A DNA stretch of 64,000 bases, taken from Beaufortia kweichowensis. Taxonomy: Eukaryota; Chordata; Actinopteri; Cypriniformes; Gastromyzontidae. This document shows, in pieces, positions 25,005-39,400 of this stretch. Where the stretch lies: positions 1,967,433 to 2,031,432 of the forward strand of contig CM032818.1 in NCBI GenBank assembly GCA_019155185.1, given 5' to 3'. A program made the position numbers and the translations under genes. Under the pieces are notes generated by a model. The model worked only from the letters and a program-made list of their open reading frames with translations. It had not been told where the DNA came from and did no database searches. How positions within the stretch are numbered: the first letter of the stretch is position 1; the number at the start of each line of letters is the position of its first letter.

Positions 25005-28000
25005 TTAACTCTGTTCCTCTTCCTGTTTGAGTCTTTTCCGTAAATTTTCACTAATCGCAGCCAAGGGGTTGGTCTTGAAGGCGGTGTTTTTCATGGCTAT
25101 GTTGAAGTTTGATACCTCGGTCTCGCTATAACCAGGAAAAAATAACAACATGTTTTAAATTTCACTTGAAAAAGCTGTTCACAATGAAAGTTTTCAATCT
25201 TAAAGCCAAGATTGTGTTTACATGTAAAGCGGCTACATTCATCTTATAAAGTAAATACTTATATTTATTCATTTTAATATTTGGAATTTTATCTTTGTTT
25301 TGTATTTGAATGCATCTCACAATATCTCTCCCGGAAACACCAATGACATTTAATCCAAAAGTAAATGCATTCATATTTAAAATAAATATTTTTAAAACCA
25401 TACTATTTCACTACTAAAAATCTTTACATCTCAAAGCCAAGATTTATCATAAAAAGTACATTTTTATTTATTTAATTAATAGATTTTTTTACTTTAAAAT
25501 AATTGAAAATTCTTTTATGTGTATTTGAGTGAATCTCACGAAATCGCTTAAGGAAACATTCAGCACATTTAGCTCAAAATAAATTATTTTTTAATATTTT
25601 TAAAACAATTACATTTTAAAATAAATATAACATTTAACTAGTACATTAAATTATTATTAAACAATATTACAATTTATTACAATAAAGCAAAAATTGTCAA
25701 AATCGTATTAGTCTAAATCTTTTGGTGTTAGGGTAAAATGTTCGTCTTTGCATGTTTTGTGAAATTTCCCCATTACCACTAAACATTTGACTAATAAACA
25801 TGAGTGACATCTGGACATTAAAGGATTTATATTAACTTACAGTAGCTTTCGTTTCTGTGCTGGTTTCATTTGGCTGAAGTCTGTAGGCTCTGGCTTCTTC
25901 TTAACCAAACTGAGACGAAACAAAAACAAACATTTCAAACATATTCACTTAAAAACAAAGAATGTGTATAGAAACATGTCTGCTCAATATTTATAAACCT
26001 AAAGGTGTCAATAAAGATACACATTTAAGTATGTCAGAGCGACTGTTTTCTCATGCAGGACAACAGAAACAGAGACACACAAGAGGAGAAAAACAGACTA
26101 TTGTGTCCTGGATCAAAGAAATCACACATCAGTCAAAAGAGTTTGGATATCAAAGTTTCGTCTTATCGGGTAATCGGGCAAATAATCTACAAAAACAGAC
26201 AGCTGTTAAATTCCCAAAGGATGATTATAAGGCATGACAAATGTGTGATTTCATTTTATTAAGAAATACATTGAGCCTACATGTGTTTGATATAAATTTG
26301 TGTTGTGTTTTGTGCGTGCTGTTTAATCTGGACACTTACTGTAACATGATTGCATCATGTTTATAAATCACACAGGACATTTACGTTGTGCGCTGTTGCA
26401 TTTGCCATTTTAGCTGTAATCGTTTACGAGATGTCGAACTGAATGTAATAATAGTAATGCACAATTAAATTATACAACAAATATCAGGTTTGCTTCACAG
26501 ACGGACCAGGACAGAATTTGATATGTTGACAGCAGAAGACAAAAGAAAACCAACAAAATGTAAAAATGTGCATCATAAGGAAACAAACATCAACAAACTT
26601 ATGTGTGTAATTACTCAATAATCGTTTGTGTGTTTTGTTTGATTTGTCAGGTGGATCTGATTTGTCTACAAAAAATACATCATGTACTTACACTTTATTT
26701 TTGCGTCGAACGCCGGCAGGGGTTTTTAGGGATGGGAGGAGCTGGGAAAGTTCAGGAAGAGCGTCGGCCAGCGGTTTCATGTCCCCCACGACGGGCGTGG
26801 CTTTCCTTCTCGCTTGTGCCTTTTGCTGTTCACGTTCCAGTTTAATCGTGTTGATCTCTAGAGACGACAAGTGACACAAATCATGGATTATTCGGCATTT
26901 TGTCTGGTAACGACAAGCACTAGACAGGGCAAAATTGATTTTCAGGTTTGCTTATCGTTTATCACAGTTACAAATGGCTTGTTTTTAGTGTAACGATAAC
27001 AATTTTTACCTGCAAAAAATCTATTTTTCTGATTTGTTGGTCTCATCCATTATTATTTGTAATATTTTATAATATATTATAAATGTAATATTATATAATA
27101 TATTATAAATATTATAAAGAAACCAGTTCACAAAAGAGGTACCACCATCCAAAAAAAACAAGTACATATAGGAAAGAACATACAGGTTTTAAAGAAGAAC
27201 AGTTTAAAACATTTTGTCTACATCATTTTACAACAGGCCTCTTTGTTTTTAGACTAGAATGATGATCTCAGTTTTAAAATAGAGAGATGAGATTGTGAAA
27301 CTCATTGTGGGAGTTCCAGAAGATTATGTTTAAAGTGACAGTGCACCCAAATGTTGCTCCAAACCTGTATTTAAAATTACAAATTTAAAAGCCACATTTA
27401 CTAAAACTTCATTTGTCCTTCTGTGTTTTACTAAAGACAGTAAGTCACATGTATGGAATGACGTGGGATTTTTTATTTTTGGGTGAACTGTTTCTTTAAA
27501 TGGAAGGTGATGCTTTCCAGGCGTCTCTTGTATGTTTGCTAACTTGGATATGGTTGTGTAAACCAAATATCACCTAGTCTGACATGCGACTTAGCAAAAA
27601 CCTTAAGTTAAGACTCAACAAAAATAAATGTACGCAATCCTACAAAAATGTTTTTTACATTTTTGATTCTAAATAAACACGGCAAACTTTTTTTGGAGCT
27701 CCTCTAGAAAAAGGTCAGTATCCGTCAGCATCTTGTTTTTCCTCTTTCTTTAATTTCCTGTAAATCTGACATGTCCGCAGTCTTGAGTTACAACTGAAGC
27801 CTCATTAGATCCTAATTATAATAACCTCACGTCGAGCTTGTGTTACACGACTCAACGATCGGCTGAAACAATTACATCCATTAGAATCTGAGTGTTGTGT
27901 TAATAATCCTGCCATATCCATCACTGAAGTTCCCGTCCGCTCGCGAGATGATCTGCAGGTCTTCTTACGAACTGTGTGTTCGTAATGTCGGATTTGCTTT

Positions 28001-31000
28001 ACATGAAAAAACTTTAAACAATCAAGATGAAATAATACTCACTGTTAAGCCATCGTTCTCGACGTTCCTTCATTTTTAATTTCTTTGACTGTTGTTTTCG
28101 TTCTCCTAAACCTGAAAAAGAAAATACGAATTATTTACAGTCACAGGTTCACTATAAAACACTCAGATTCACCATTTTTTCAATTTTTACTATGTATTTA
28201 AGACACAAACATAAGTAAACATGCATGAAACAATATTTCAACATTTTCTGAAGAACAGCTAGGGGTGTCATGACTGGTTGCCAAGGTGTTGCTAAGTTTA
28301 AATTCTCGAGTTTGGGGTTTCAGACAAAGCCATTGTTCTTAGGTGATGGTTTGCACGGTCTGAAATCAAAATAAATGAGTTTGAAGAGGGTTTCATGGTT
28401 GCTCTTGAATGCAGGTGTTTAAGTTCGGTTTTGTTTTGTCTGCAGAGCATGAACTCAGCACACCTGTCAAAACAACACAGTCATTTTGCAACACGGGCCG
28501 ACATCACAGAGGTTGCAGGTTCAATACCGAACAGGAAAGTCAACCGTGTCGAAAGCTGCTGAAATCACATTTTGCTCCATCGCCTTTCTGACCTTGAGAA
28601 AAACGTTTAGTATGAAAATTTTATGCATTTAAATGATGTTTCATTATTGTGTGTTGTATTTTCAAGTAAAACACTGCATTTAGTCGAGACAGACTTGATT
28701 TTAATTTGATTTGATTGGATTGTGGATGTTATGCTAGGATATTATTGTAGTACTTTATTATTTTTTGTGCACACACTGCCTAGTTTTCACAGCAAAAGAG
28801 TGATTTAAGAAGCAATTACATATTATTATTAAAAATGAAAATAAATTAAAATATACATTTTAACATGCATTTACAATGACATAATACATATCTTATCTGA
28901 AAAATATATTTTAGACTGATAGACCATGTGTACCACAACATTAGGATTTGCTATTAAATGTGTTATTTTGTTATTAAAGTAAATTTAAATGAAATTTGGT
29001 TTCATTAACCTGCAACAGAGCAGCGTAAAAATACAAGACACACTAAAGAAGTAAAGAAAAATAATTTTATCTGACGTCCACATGCCACTGTTGTGAGATC
29101 CTGTACGTAATGGGTGATAATTATATGTGTTTGTGTCATAAAACAGAAGGGAATTGTGTTTTGTGTAGATTATAGCAGGATGTGTGGTGTTTTAAATGCA
29201 TGTCACTTCCTGTTGGTGGAAACAACTGTCTAATCAGAGGAACCATATTGTGTGTTTTTAATGATTGTGCTAAACTCCAGGGACCAAAGTGAGTGGGAAC
29301 CAAAAGTGAGTGAGTGAGTGAGTGAGAGAGAGAGAGAGAGAGTGAGTGAGAGAGTGAGTGAGTGAGTGAGTGAGTGAGTGAGTGAGAGAGAGAGAGAGAG
29401 AGAGAGACCTTTCAAATGGACCAAGCTTCATTTATAGACCACAGAGGTCAAACGGCAGATAAATCTGTTTCTAAAAGTGAAACAAAGAATTTAGATGGTT
29501 CATAATAAAGTAGAAAAATGGCACATTATATTAAAACTCACATGCATTTTAATCTGATGTGGGCTTCATGTTAAAAAATACCACGACAACAATAATAATT
29601 CATTAAATAAAATAATTTCCGAAAATAATAAATGTGTTAAACTTATGCAGGTCTATAAAGAGAAAGGAATGAAAATGAGTTGAACTTTGCCATTATGATC
29701 GTGAACGAAGCTTTTGGTTGCCAAGCAACAATTTGAGGAAAAGAAGTGTTAAAACTGCCACCGAATAAAACTGCAAAGGTTTTTTTAAGAGAGAGATGGA
29801 CAACTTAAACAGCCCTTTCTTGTTTTGAAACAGATGTTCACCATAGACGCACATAGAGCTAAGTGCTTCAAGACAGTTTATATTTAGGATTATGTATAAA
29901 GCAAGATTTGTTACACCAGTGAATCTTGTGAAATGTGTCATAATAAGTCACTATATATAGTGCTAAATATAAACTTCAAAATGATGAACAAAAAAACACA
30001 TTTACATTTTACAATTACATGATGATTAATATATTTTACATGATGAAATTCAGGCATATATACTATGAAAACCAGATCAAAATCAAATTTTAAACTTTGT
30101 GTCATGTATTAATAAAAAATGGTGTACTTAAAAAAGAGAATATAAAAATAAAAATACCATAAAAACAAATTAGCATGGTCACCAAAAACATACTAATAAA
30201 TGATGAAATTTAGGCATACATGCTATAAAACAAGATTTATATATAAATTCATAGCAGCATCTGGGATTTTTATAGCATATAATATGTCCTTTATTTCTAT
30301 GCCAAAAAGGGTTTCATTCTTTTCCAACATAGGAAATTACATTCTGTAATGCACTTTAAACACATTTGTGGCATAACATTTTTCAGATCTCTGCATTTGT
30401 GTAGGCTATTTTGTTTGTGTCAATCATTTAAAAGGGGTGTGGCCTCACATGTGTGTGTGTGTGTTAGGCATCTCAAATATCCATCTTCCTGCAAGAGAAA
30501 GCTGAACCTCAGACACATTTGATGCTGCTTGCTTGCTGAAGGCCCAAGAGACGAACCCGAGAGTTATTTATTAGCTATGAATGATCATGTGTCATGTACA
30601 CATCAAAACAATTTTTTCGCTCCACGAAAACACACACAAATGTTTTCTACACATTTCTGTCTATATATGGGCATAAAACATCTGCAAATAACAAAAACTA
30701 TAGTGTCTAATGGAAAAACAGGGTACAGTGTGCTGTGAATAAAAGCACACAGAGGCGTTTTGATAAGATATCGATAAGCTTCACATCCTGTGACCCGTGT
30801 TTTCCATCGCCGCCGCTTTTAACATATCGTGACGTCTCAAAGGAAAGCCAGAACGTTAAACACCAGACGCCCTGGGCTGAATAAAAACATCTGTTTATAC
30901 AAAATGGCATGGGAAAGGTAACAATGATGTCATCAAGGGTGGGAGGAGCTTGCAGTGATATTACTTGACAAATAATTTCAAATTGACTACTATGCGAGCA

Positions 31001-34000
31001 TTATGGGTGACACAAGGAGATAAAATCACGAAATAACATTTTTAACAACAGGCCTGAAGAATAAAAAACATAAATACAGAATTAATAAGCTATTTAATGT
31101 AGTTTTAGGTGAATCTGAGAGGCAAAAATCTTGCTTTCCTTTAACTTTTAAGGTTTAATTTACAAAAAACTTTATTTAAAAACGTCATGTAGCCGATCTG
31201 GAATTAAACTTTACTTCTAACATACTTCTTAAATTCTTCTCATTGGCTTGCCATATCATTCTTTAAACTATTCAAAGAATTCGTTAAACAGCTTTCAGAT
31301 CGGTCACAGTACGTTATAAACTCGACAGTGAATCAATCCGATCAACAGCCACCACAGAAATATCAACAGTCGTGTTTTTGCGCTGTATCTGCCTGATAGG
31401 GATCTCGACCCTGCTGATATCTCCACGCATCACTCTCGACGCTAGAAACTCAATCTCGCCTTTGCCGCGAACGAGGAAGAAATCCATAATTCCAACCACA
31501 TCCATCCCGAGGAGAGCATCATGTTCCGAGAGCTGGCTGAAACGGACACCGCCAATTAGCAGCGGACACAGCATCCCGCCTGCCATCTCCACCCTTCATC
31601 TCGGGAGTCTGGGGAGCTGAGCTAGAGGTGAAGGAGGTCAATTTCCGAGGTCATGCGGAGACACTGATACCCCAATTAAAGAGCCCAAAGTTCTCGTTCT
31701 GTCAAAGCAAAGCCAGGAAAGCATTGATTCTGTGTGTCAAATGCTCTCAAGTGCTGCCTGGGCTGAGACATATTCAAAGAGAACTAGATCTTTCATCTAT
31801 ATGAAGGATATAAGATCCCATTTAAAGATAAATGATGGTGGTTTATCTACTTTTTAGACTTTTTGTATGCAGGGCATATTTTTAACCATTCTATTACATG
31901 ACCAAATTTTCAAATAAAGCTTAAATGATATGTGTTTTCCAATGATCAATACGATATTGAAGTGTGAATAAACAATATATATTTATATAACTATAGTATA
32001 TATTGTGATTTTGATGCATTTATTAAAACAAAAAAAAAAGATTTTTAAATCTAAATACAAATGCAAGATTATACATCATTTGATTATTTTCTGAAAGCCA
32101 AGATATTACTTAAAATATTGTGCTGTTACCCTATAACTGTTAACAAATAACTTTGCTTTGTTCTGCATTAACAAATGTAACAAATTCTTTCTTCACTTTA
32201 CTGTCCCATGAGAGTTTGCTAAAGTTTATCTACTGTGGTTGTAAGCAGAAATACTTACAGAAGAATGTCCTTTTTTTAACATTTTTACCATCACACATTG
32301 GCCTGCAAGATATTGAGGAGTAATGCAATATGCAATACTAACTATTAAACTACTATAATACTAACTATTGCAGTCCCTCTGCCAACTACATAACAAAACC
32401 ATTGCAATACGCACATTTGCAAAATTTCAATAACTGTGCAGAACTAGTCACAGGTTTTATACAATTACACAACACAGCCCTACCTGAAATATCTATATTG
32501 GAATTCATGCAAAACTGCTGGGATTACTTTAGCACTCATTTCACACAACAACTAAAAAACACTAACAAAAAATGTTAAGGAAGTCCATAATACATATTTA
32601 ATGATATCCTCAAAAATATATGCCAATGAATTAGTTTAAATATATTTTTCATGTGTTTCATGGGGTCTAACTGCTGGAGAACTTTTCTGCTTTTGATGTT
32701 TTTCTGTTGCTAACTGTGGCCCTCCTTGTGGCTCTTTATACTGATCTCATAAAATCACTTACAGACCTCTAAATTACACAGTGGGTTTATCGGCAGACTG
32801 TTTCTCCAGCTGTGAGCATTCTCTGCAGGAAATGGCAAACCAAGACACGCTCAGCCTATGAAGAATAAATCAATGTTCTGAGGACTCGGTCTACCTGGAG
32901 TTTTCCAATCTAGAACTAAAGGTGAAATATGTCATATTTTAGAACATTTACATACTTTGCATTAAGGCTCTCGGTCATCTGGTGATTCAATGCATACAAG
33001 AACTGTTATGTAGACTATACACCACCTACTTTAAACAGTAGTTTACAGTGTTCCCATTCCGAACACAGCTTTTAATACAGAGCAGGTGCTTGCTTTGGTT
33101 ATCCTCTCTCTCTCATTCGCTCACATAAAAGGTGCTTTCATGTGAAAGGCAGGTGGGACACTCAACTGACAATACCGAAGCCTCCTTCACAGAAACATGC
33201 ATTCATTTGCATGCTACCATCCTGACAGTCGGCCGTCACGTCGGTGCATTGATGCAGCGAGACTGTGATCTTCATGCATGAGTTATTTTTTACTGCGGAG
33301 AGCCAAGAATAGAACAGCCTTCCTCACTTAACCTCAATACTCGCACGCATCGGACATTTCGGGAGAAGAATCAAAGCTAGAGGACATTTGGTACATTTTA
33401 CAGGAGACGCTTTTATCCAAAACGACTTACAAATAAAGGTGAATTTGATATTTTGCCCTAACAAACAGAACTTCACTTTCATTAAATGACATCAATGCTT
33501 GGAAGCCAATAACAGCACAATTGTGAGTGACCTGAGGCAACATTTCTCGACCAAGAGAGATGCAAAAACCTTTCGGATAACTATCCACATCTTTAACCAC
33601 TAAAATAAATCCCATTCTGATGTAGTTTCCATTAACATTAGGATTTAAAGGAAAAGTTCACCTAAAAATGAAAATGTTGTTCTTAAGAACTTTTACATTT
33701 TGGGACCTATATGTGTACATAAAGTGACAGATTTTTTTTAAGCAGTGTGTTCAACTAAAGGAAGGAGGTGTTATACTAGAATGGCAATAGATACAAATTA
33801 TGGGACAATTTTCATTTTTGGGGGAAAAAAATCCTTTAACAGAACTGAACAACTTGCTACATTCTGCCATCTAGTGGTCACACACATATATATATATAGA
33901 TATAACCATAAACGAATTATTAAAATATTTGATATATTAAAAAAGTATTATATAAAATTATTAAGAAATTTAAAGCAAGATAATAAGTTTGATTTTAATT

Positions 34001-35093
34001 TCACTATGATTCAATTATTGGCATGGTCTTACTAAAGATATCAAGTATATCTTATATTAATATTGATATATTTTCACATAGTTCTTTACATTATGTAAGA
34101 CGAATTTATGTATAAAACAGTAAATCACAAATTCAACTTAAGTTCATTAAGTTCCCATTTCCGTAAAAGCAATATAATCTGTGTGACATCACTTACCTTT
34201 CTGTTCACCTGCTGGCTGTTTGTTTACAGTCACAATTGATGGTTCATCAAACTTCAGAGTTTGGACTAAAGTCTCTGGAGAGATTTTCGTTCCAGCGAAA
34301 ACACCACTCGGAAAATTAAACACCTACATGGAAAACAAATGAGGCTGAATAATGATATCTCTTACAACAGGTCAACTGAGGATATATTAAACAGTACATT
34401 GAGCAATAAAGGACATGCTTTGAAAAAAATGACTGAATCGTGACATATCTCTCACAAAACAGTACATGTTTTAGATGTACCCAACCATAAACATAACCCA
34501 ACAATAAACACAAGTAATACAAAGACGCATATATATGCAGTCCAATCAAACGTTTAGACATAATGGACAAAAATGTCTAAAAATTTTAATCTGAAGGTAG
34601 GCTACTACTTTTGGAGATGATCAAATATAACATAGTGTTCATTTAATTTGGATGCTTTTAGTTAATTCCCACGGTGTTATTTTATTTTGATAAGTTTACC
34701 ACTAAAATGTAAGTGTTTCCAAACTTAAAATAACTGCTAACTTGACAGGTACTACTGTATCTATATCTATATCAAATACATAAAAATATTACCATGATAT
34801 TATCTAGACATGAAAGTATCATCATATGCTTTTTGTTATTTTGGTCCGTTTAAACGTATTTATTCATGTGGCAAGTACGACAAACAAACAGTTTTCAACA
34901 GTCTTACCTTTGCATTGTCAGGTCTGTTTGTTTTATCCTGTACTGAATCTGTTTTTGTGAGTTCACTGCTCTTTACATGCGTTGAGGATATCGGTGCTTT
35001 CTCTAGATCAACCAGCATCTGCCTTTTCTCATTTTCAAGCTTTACGGCGCCGTGATGAAGTTTTTGACGGATTCGTTTAATCTTTCCCACCAT
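25005..35093 (-). CDS. slx9: SLX9 / FAM207A ribosome-biogenesis factor
   Basis: Homologue of yeast Slx9, which binds pre-40S particles and assists 18S rRNA maturation and export. The human counterpart is SLX9 (FAM207A, C21orf70). Exons in order: 35093-34908, 34323-34197, 28111-28043, 26857-26692, 25909-25841, 25125-25005. Phases agree throughout and give 245 aa, close to the human length. The N-terminus MVGKIKRIRQKLHHGAVK is basic and typical of the family. The third and fourth exons encode a lysine/arginine-rich coiled region (KKLKMKERRERW, then INTIKLEREQQKAQARRK), followed by the conserved ALPELSQLLPSL segment. The last exon encodes NPLAAISENLRKRLKQEEEQS before the stop. Intron 2 is nearly 6 kb long. 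In human, SLX9 also neighbours ADARB1, which supports the call. Confidence 0.9.
27330..27500. mobile_element. Degenerate palindromic cyprinid-type MITE
   Basis: Recognisable pieces are gacagtgcacccaaatgttg, ctccaaacctgtat and tttatttttgggtgaactgt. It is a worn copy of the element at 17635-17870. It lies in an slx9 intron. Confidence 0.5.
29307..29407. repeat. (GAGT)n/(GA)n compound microsatellite
   Basis: Alternating gagt and ga units in slx9 intron 2. The SLSLTHS open frame across it is an artefact. Confidence 0.95.
31314..31592 (-). other. Unassigned 92-codon open frame in slx9 intron
   Basis: A minus-strand open frame starting MEMAGGMLCPLLIGGVRF, in a GC-rich island (about 31310-31620) surrounded by AT-rich intron. 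The composition is protein-like: mixed hydrophobic and charged residues, no low complexity. A segment DALLGMDVVG is faintly like the flap-distal part of retroviral-type aspartic proteases. No splice partner is obvious. It could be a fragment of a retrotransposon protein, a retroposed exon or a conserved non-coding element. I cannot assign a function. Confidence 0.3.
33390..33437 (-). mobile_element. SINE 3' tail fragment
   Basis: The reverse complement reads ttgtaagtcgttttggataaaagcgtctcc, the common fish SINE tail. Only the tail is clear. Confidence 0.6.
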
Positions 35094-36447
35094 TCTGCCT
35101 CAGTATATATGTATTACTGTTTTATATCAATACGACAGAAAAATCTACAAAATTCCCACACGTGTTCAGTTTGACAATGTTTGGTGTTACATTTAAACGG
35201 GTCCGAGTAGAAATGTAGCCGAATATTGGTTCCTTCTCTTCAGAGAAACACGGTTGACAGCATAAATGTGGGTGTAGTTTTAGTTTATATTCATAATTTA
35301 ACATTTAATTAAGTTACAATATAAATTCTAACTAGATTTTTTAAAAACTAGGCAAAAATGATTAAACATTGTGGTTGTGGCTGGTTACTTTTGTCAAGAG
35401 AATCAGAAAATCCTTTCAAAATCATTTTTATTCTTTGATGGATATGGCAAGTAAATACATACATACATATATACAGTCAAAGCAAACAGTTCAAGACTTC
35501 TTACAAAAAACAGTGTTTAGAATTGGCTCATACAGAGCATTAAAATACAAAAAATATACATAACACTATTAAACTAGCAGCATATATTTCAACAAATGAT
35601 CAGACAGAAGCCTGCACTGTGTAATTGATGATTTTGATGCCGTAAATATTCTCAGTTTTGTTACATATATGGTGAAAAGCGAGGTAGGTGGGGGTGGGAA
35701 CAGACAGGGTAAATTTTCACAGTATCTCTGTGTAACGGAGTCGGGCCCTTAAGGTGCTTCAGGGCCACAGATTGTAATTGAGCCCTGGTGCTGATCTCTT
35801 TACGCCATGGCGAACATGCTTATAGCTCACACACTGCTGTAGCTACTGAAGTACTTCCAACTATTAGTGCATACTGACCAAGGGCATTTTGCAGGAAAAC
35901 ATCAAAAAGGCAAAGTTTTTATACAGCCAATATTAAATTGTTAAAAGATTAAGAAACCAAATCTAAAATAAATCCTTCATATAATACTAACATGACTAAA
36001 ATGTCCAACAGGCATGACTTAATCAAGAATTGGAGATGGAGAAAAGGATTAATTCTAAAATGCATAAAAAATATGTCGCAAAGGCGTATCCGGCTTATAT
36101 TTCACTCCAAAATGAAATTATTTTAGACTAAAATATATTGTACCGGCTCTCATAGTAGTAATGCATAAAGCTTCTTTAACTACAGTCACATAAACCTTAT
36201 TAATATTGAAAAATGAAAGATTTTACTAATAAAAAGTATTTGGCGTGCAATGAAACTAAATAAACTGAAATTAAGACAACTTTCATGTGTAGTTTTAATA
36301 CACAAATTATATTTAATATGATATCAGCATTTTGAAATAAGCGATTGTGCACTGGGAAGACTTGATATTGCTGCACTTCCGTTGTTTTTTAAATATTTTG
36401 TGTGTGTGTGTGTGAAGACACTTAACGTGCAATAAGTTACATTCATT
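35094..36447. other. slx9 upstream region and plcd4 3' UTR
   Basis: This holds the leader of slx9 (left end) and, leftward from 36448, the presumed 3' UTR of plcd4. No further gene is seen. A (TG)8 run lies near 36397. Confidence 0.5.
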
Positions 36448-39400
36448 TTACGTTAGTTTTGTTATCCGGATGTGAACGAACAGTGAGGCAGGAGAGATGC
36501 TCGTGCCGTCTTTAGAAAGGAGATGGATGTGTCGATATCCTGTAGGAAAGAAAAGACAGATGCTTGGTATTCACAGCAGCTCAAAGCAGGATGTATTTTT
36601 GATTAATTTCAGTAGAAATGCTTTCGTCAACATACCTGGCTGAATGCAGGTGAAAGGGAGTGTGAACTGGCCCACAAAATCATTCTTTGTTGCTTTGTCA
36701 TAGTCTTCCACGACAAACCTTACCACAGCTAGTTCAGGCACGTGAATGTTAAACTGAAGAGTGTCATACCACACTGGATTAAAACCTACAGACAAATAGA
36801 AAGTTGACATGAAAATTTTATAATTATTATACATGTTTGCTTTGTGAATCTTTTAGCTCAGCTAAAGTGCTAAACTACCATCTGGTTATGTAACACTCAG
36901 ATATTTGCTAAAAGAATATGTATAAAAGTCAAAATACTAAGATCTACCTCACCAGTTTGTCAATTTCTAAGTGCAGGCCTGTTGAAAACCGTTCACAACA
37001 ACACTGAAGAAATCAAGTTTGTCTAGTCTTTTGAACGCAACTAGATCTTGGTTTTAACTGCGTCTAGACTTTCTTAGTCTAGACTCAACTCCAGCCTATA
37101 GGTTTTAACTGACCGTTGTTGTCGATGTATCTGGTTTCCTGCCTGGCCTGGTCCAGCGGTACGCCGTGAATTTCCACCCGAACGAGTGGGTCAATGATTG
37201 ATCCCTCCTTGATATTTACTTTGGGAAGTTGCTGGCCGCTGATTACCTGAGATAAAGCCACAACACGTAAATGTGTTATATGGTTGATATGTAGACATAT
37301 TGCTCAAAAATCGAGGTTTTCAATACCTGTATGGAAAGACTGAGCGGTTGGTAAGAATCTTGGTTTTGTGGGTTTTCTGGGTCAAACCCCTTTTCAGTGT
37401 TGCACATGGACGCTGGTTTCAGCACGTAGCCACAGTGCCCGTTCTGACTGAACAAACCATCATTTAGATCCATCTCCACCCCTGCAGTCTGAAAGTTTAG
37501 AGCAACTGAGAACAGAAGAGAAGAAAAGAAACAAGAAAAGAGAATAAGATGAGATTACCAGAATCTTATTGTTTACCAGTACCCTTCAAGTAGTCTCAGG
37601 TAGACTTACCGATTTGGCACCCTGCATTCCACATGTCCTGTGGGTTGAAGTTTGATGAGTCAGTTCTTAGACCGCTAGGGTAAACCCGACTTAACTGACG
37701 AGCGTTATGAAGCACAAACTCTGTTCCTGTAGTACAGTGAAAAACAGTAACACTATATAATAATCCCCCCAAAAATTGATGAGCTTTTATGAGCTGTCAG
37801 AATCACGTTTCCTTACCTGCCTCTCGTATGAGTTTCCGGGCTTTGGACTCTGCGAAGGAGGAGATCTCGTAAAACTTGGAGTGGATTCGTGAATGTTTAA
37901 AGCTGCTAAAGTGGACACTCTTGCAGTACACCACACAGTCTGACAGCTCCTTAGACAGACCCTGCTTGGATTTCTAAACAGAACAAAATCAGTTCTCACT
38001 TTTATTCCCTGCTGCAAAAACTGGCAACTGGCAGTAAAAACTGGTTTGCTGGGTACCACACTCATTCCTATTGGTCCGTTCCCAACGGTTTTAAAGAAAA
38101 ACCAAAACCAGGTTGGCTAAACTCGCTTAAATCATGAAAGACCAGCAACCCACCTTAGGATTGCAACAGCAGTATTTTTACCTTTGTGATTACAGTCTTG
38201 CATCTACTTGTAGATCTTCAATTTCATAGTGGACCACAGCTTGACTGCAGAACTACATTCAGCAGTTCAGCTACCCAAACCATTGAACCGTGGGCTACTT
38301 AGACTGTGCCGTGACAGACGACCCTTGGATAATGAGGCCATGTATCCACCAGGCTTCATCTTACACCTTTGCATCTGTTTTCTTTGGCCAACCTGCTGTG
38401 CCACCTTAACAGGATATTCAACTTGTTTGTGTAGTCCAGATCTGGACGGCACCAAAAGGTGGTAAAACGACTAACTACCAACTATTGTACCGAATTGCTG
38501 AGACTTTACCCGTTGTGAGGTATCAGCTAATGCCTGTTTAGTAATTAGTCAAACATTCCATGCCAAACTTTGCCGGTTGATGAGTCAATGAGCTGACTGT
38601 ATCTTGGAAGCCAAGAGGGGTGATCCCTGACTGCTGCTAACCAAGGTTCAAAGAATCAAGTGTCGCATGGTAATAGCAGTGCCAGCTTATGCACATGGCC
38701 ACCTATCACATGGCAGAAGACAACAGAGGATATGCCGTTTCTTTCTTATCTTGCCGTCTCTCTCTTCCTTGTGCTGTCTTTCTTGCGTTCTTGCTCTGTT
38801 AATTAATTATTGTGTGGCACATCCTACAAATTTGGTTGTTCATATATCTCAGACAGCAGATTCCTCTTACACTCATTAGGTTCACCCCATCCATCTTTCA
38901 TTATCACTTAGCACAACCCACACATTCCCAGTGACCGACAAGCACCTCTTAAATGCCGAAATATTTTGCTTCCTTTACCTGAAGTTGACGCTCAATAACA
39001 CACCTGTTCGCATGTGGAATTTTCCACAGATGTTGTACAAGATACAAGTAGATTTCAATATTGTGGTTAAAGTTAGGTAGGTAGAACAAAACGGTTTCTC
39101 AAGGGCTGAGCACCTCAGCTCTGATAAAGACCTGATAGTCTGACAGCAAGACAAGACCGCCATTCAATACTTTACAACCTGTTGGGATCTAACCAAATTG
39201 TTGGTGTAGCAAAATAAATTATACTCTACCCTGTAGCTCAATCGGGAGAGCATTGTGTTAGCAGTGCAGTGGTCATGGGCTTGATTTCTTAGAAATACTA
39301 ATAAAATGTATACCTTGCAAGTTGCTTTTGATAAAAACCAATTGCGTCAATGGATAATCCTAAGATTTTAACCTACATTTTAACCCTTTGGATAAACCAC

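Noticed and set aside
29230..29424. Ser-Leu-Thr-His repeat open frame
   Set aside because: Translation of the GAGT/GA microsatellite.
38229..38879. Open frames in the large plcd4 intron
   Set aside because: No domain resemblance and no splice-consistent frame; probably old repeat debris.
39229..39300. Possible functional tRNA gene
   Set aside because: Boxes are decayed, no stable cloverleaf is expected, and a SINE tail follows; the same holds for 17491-17560.
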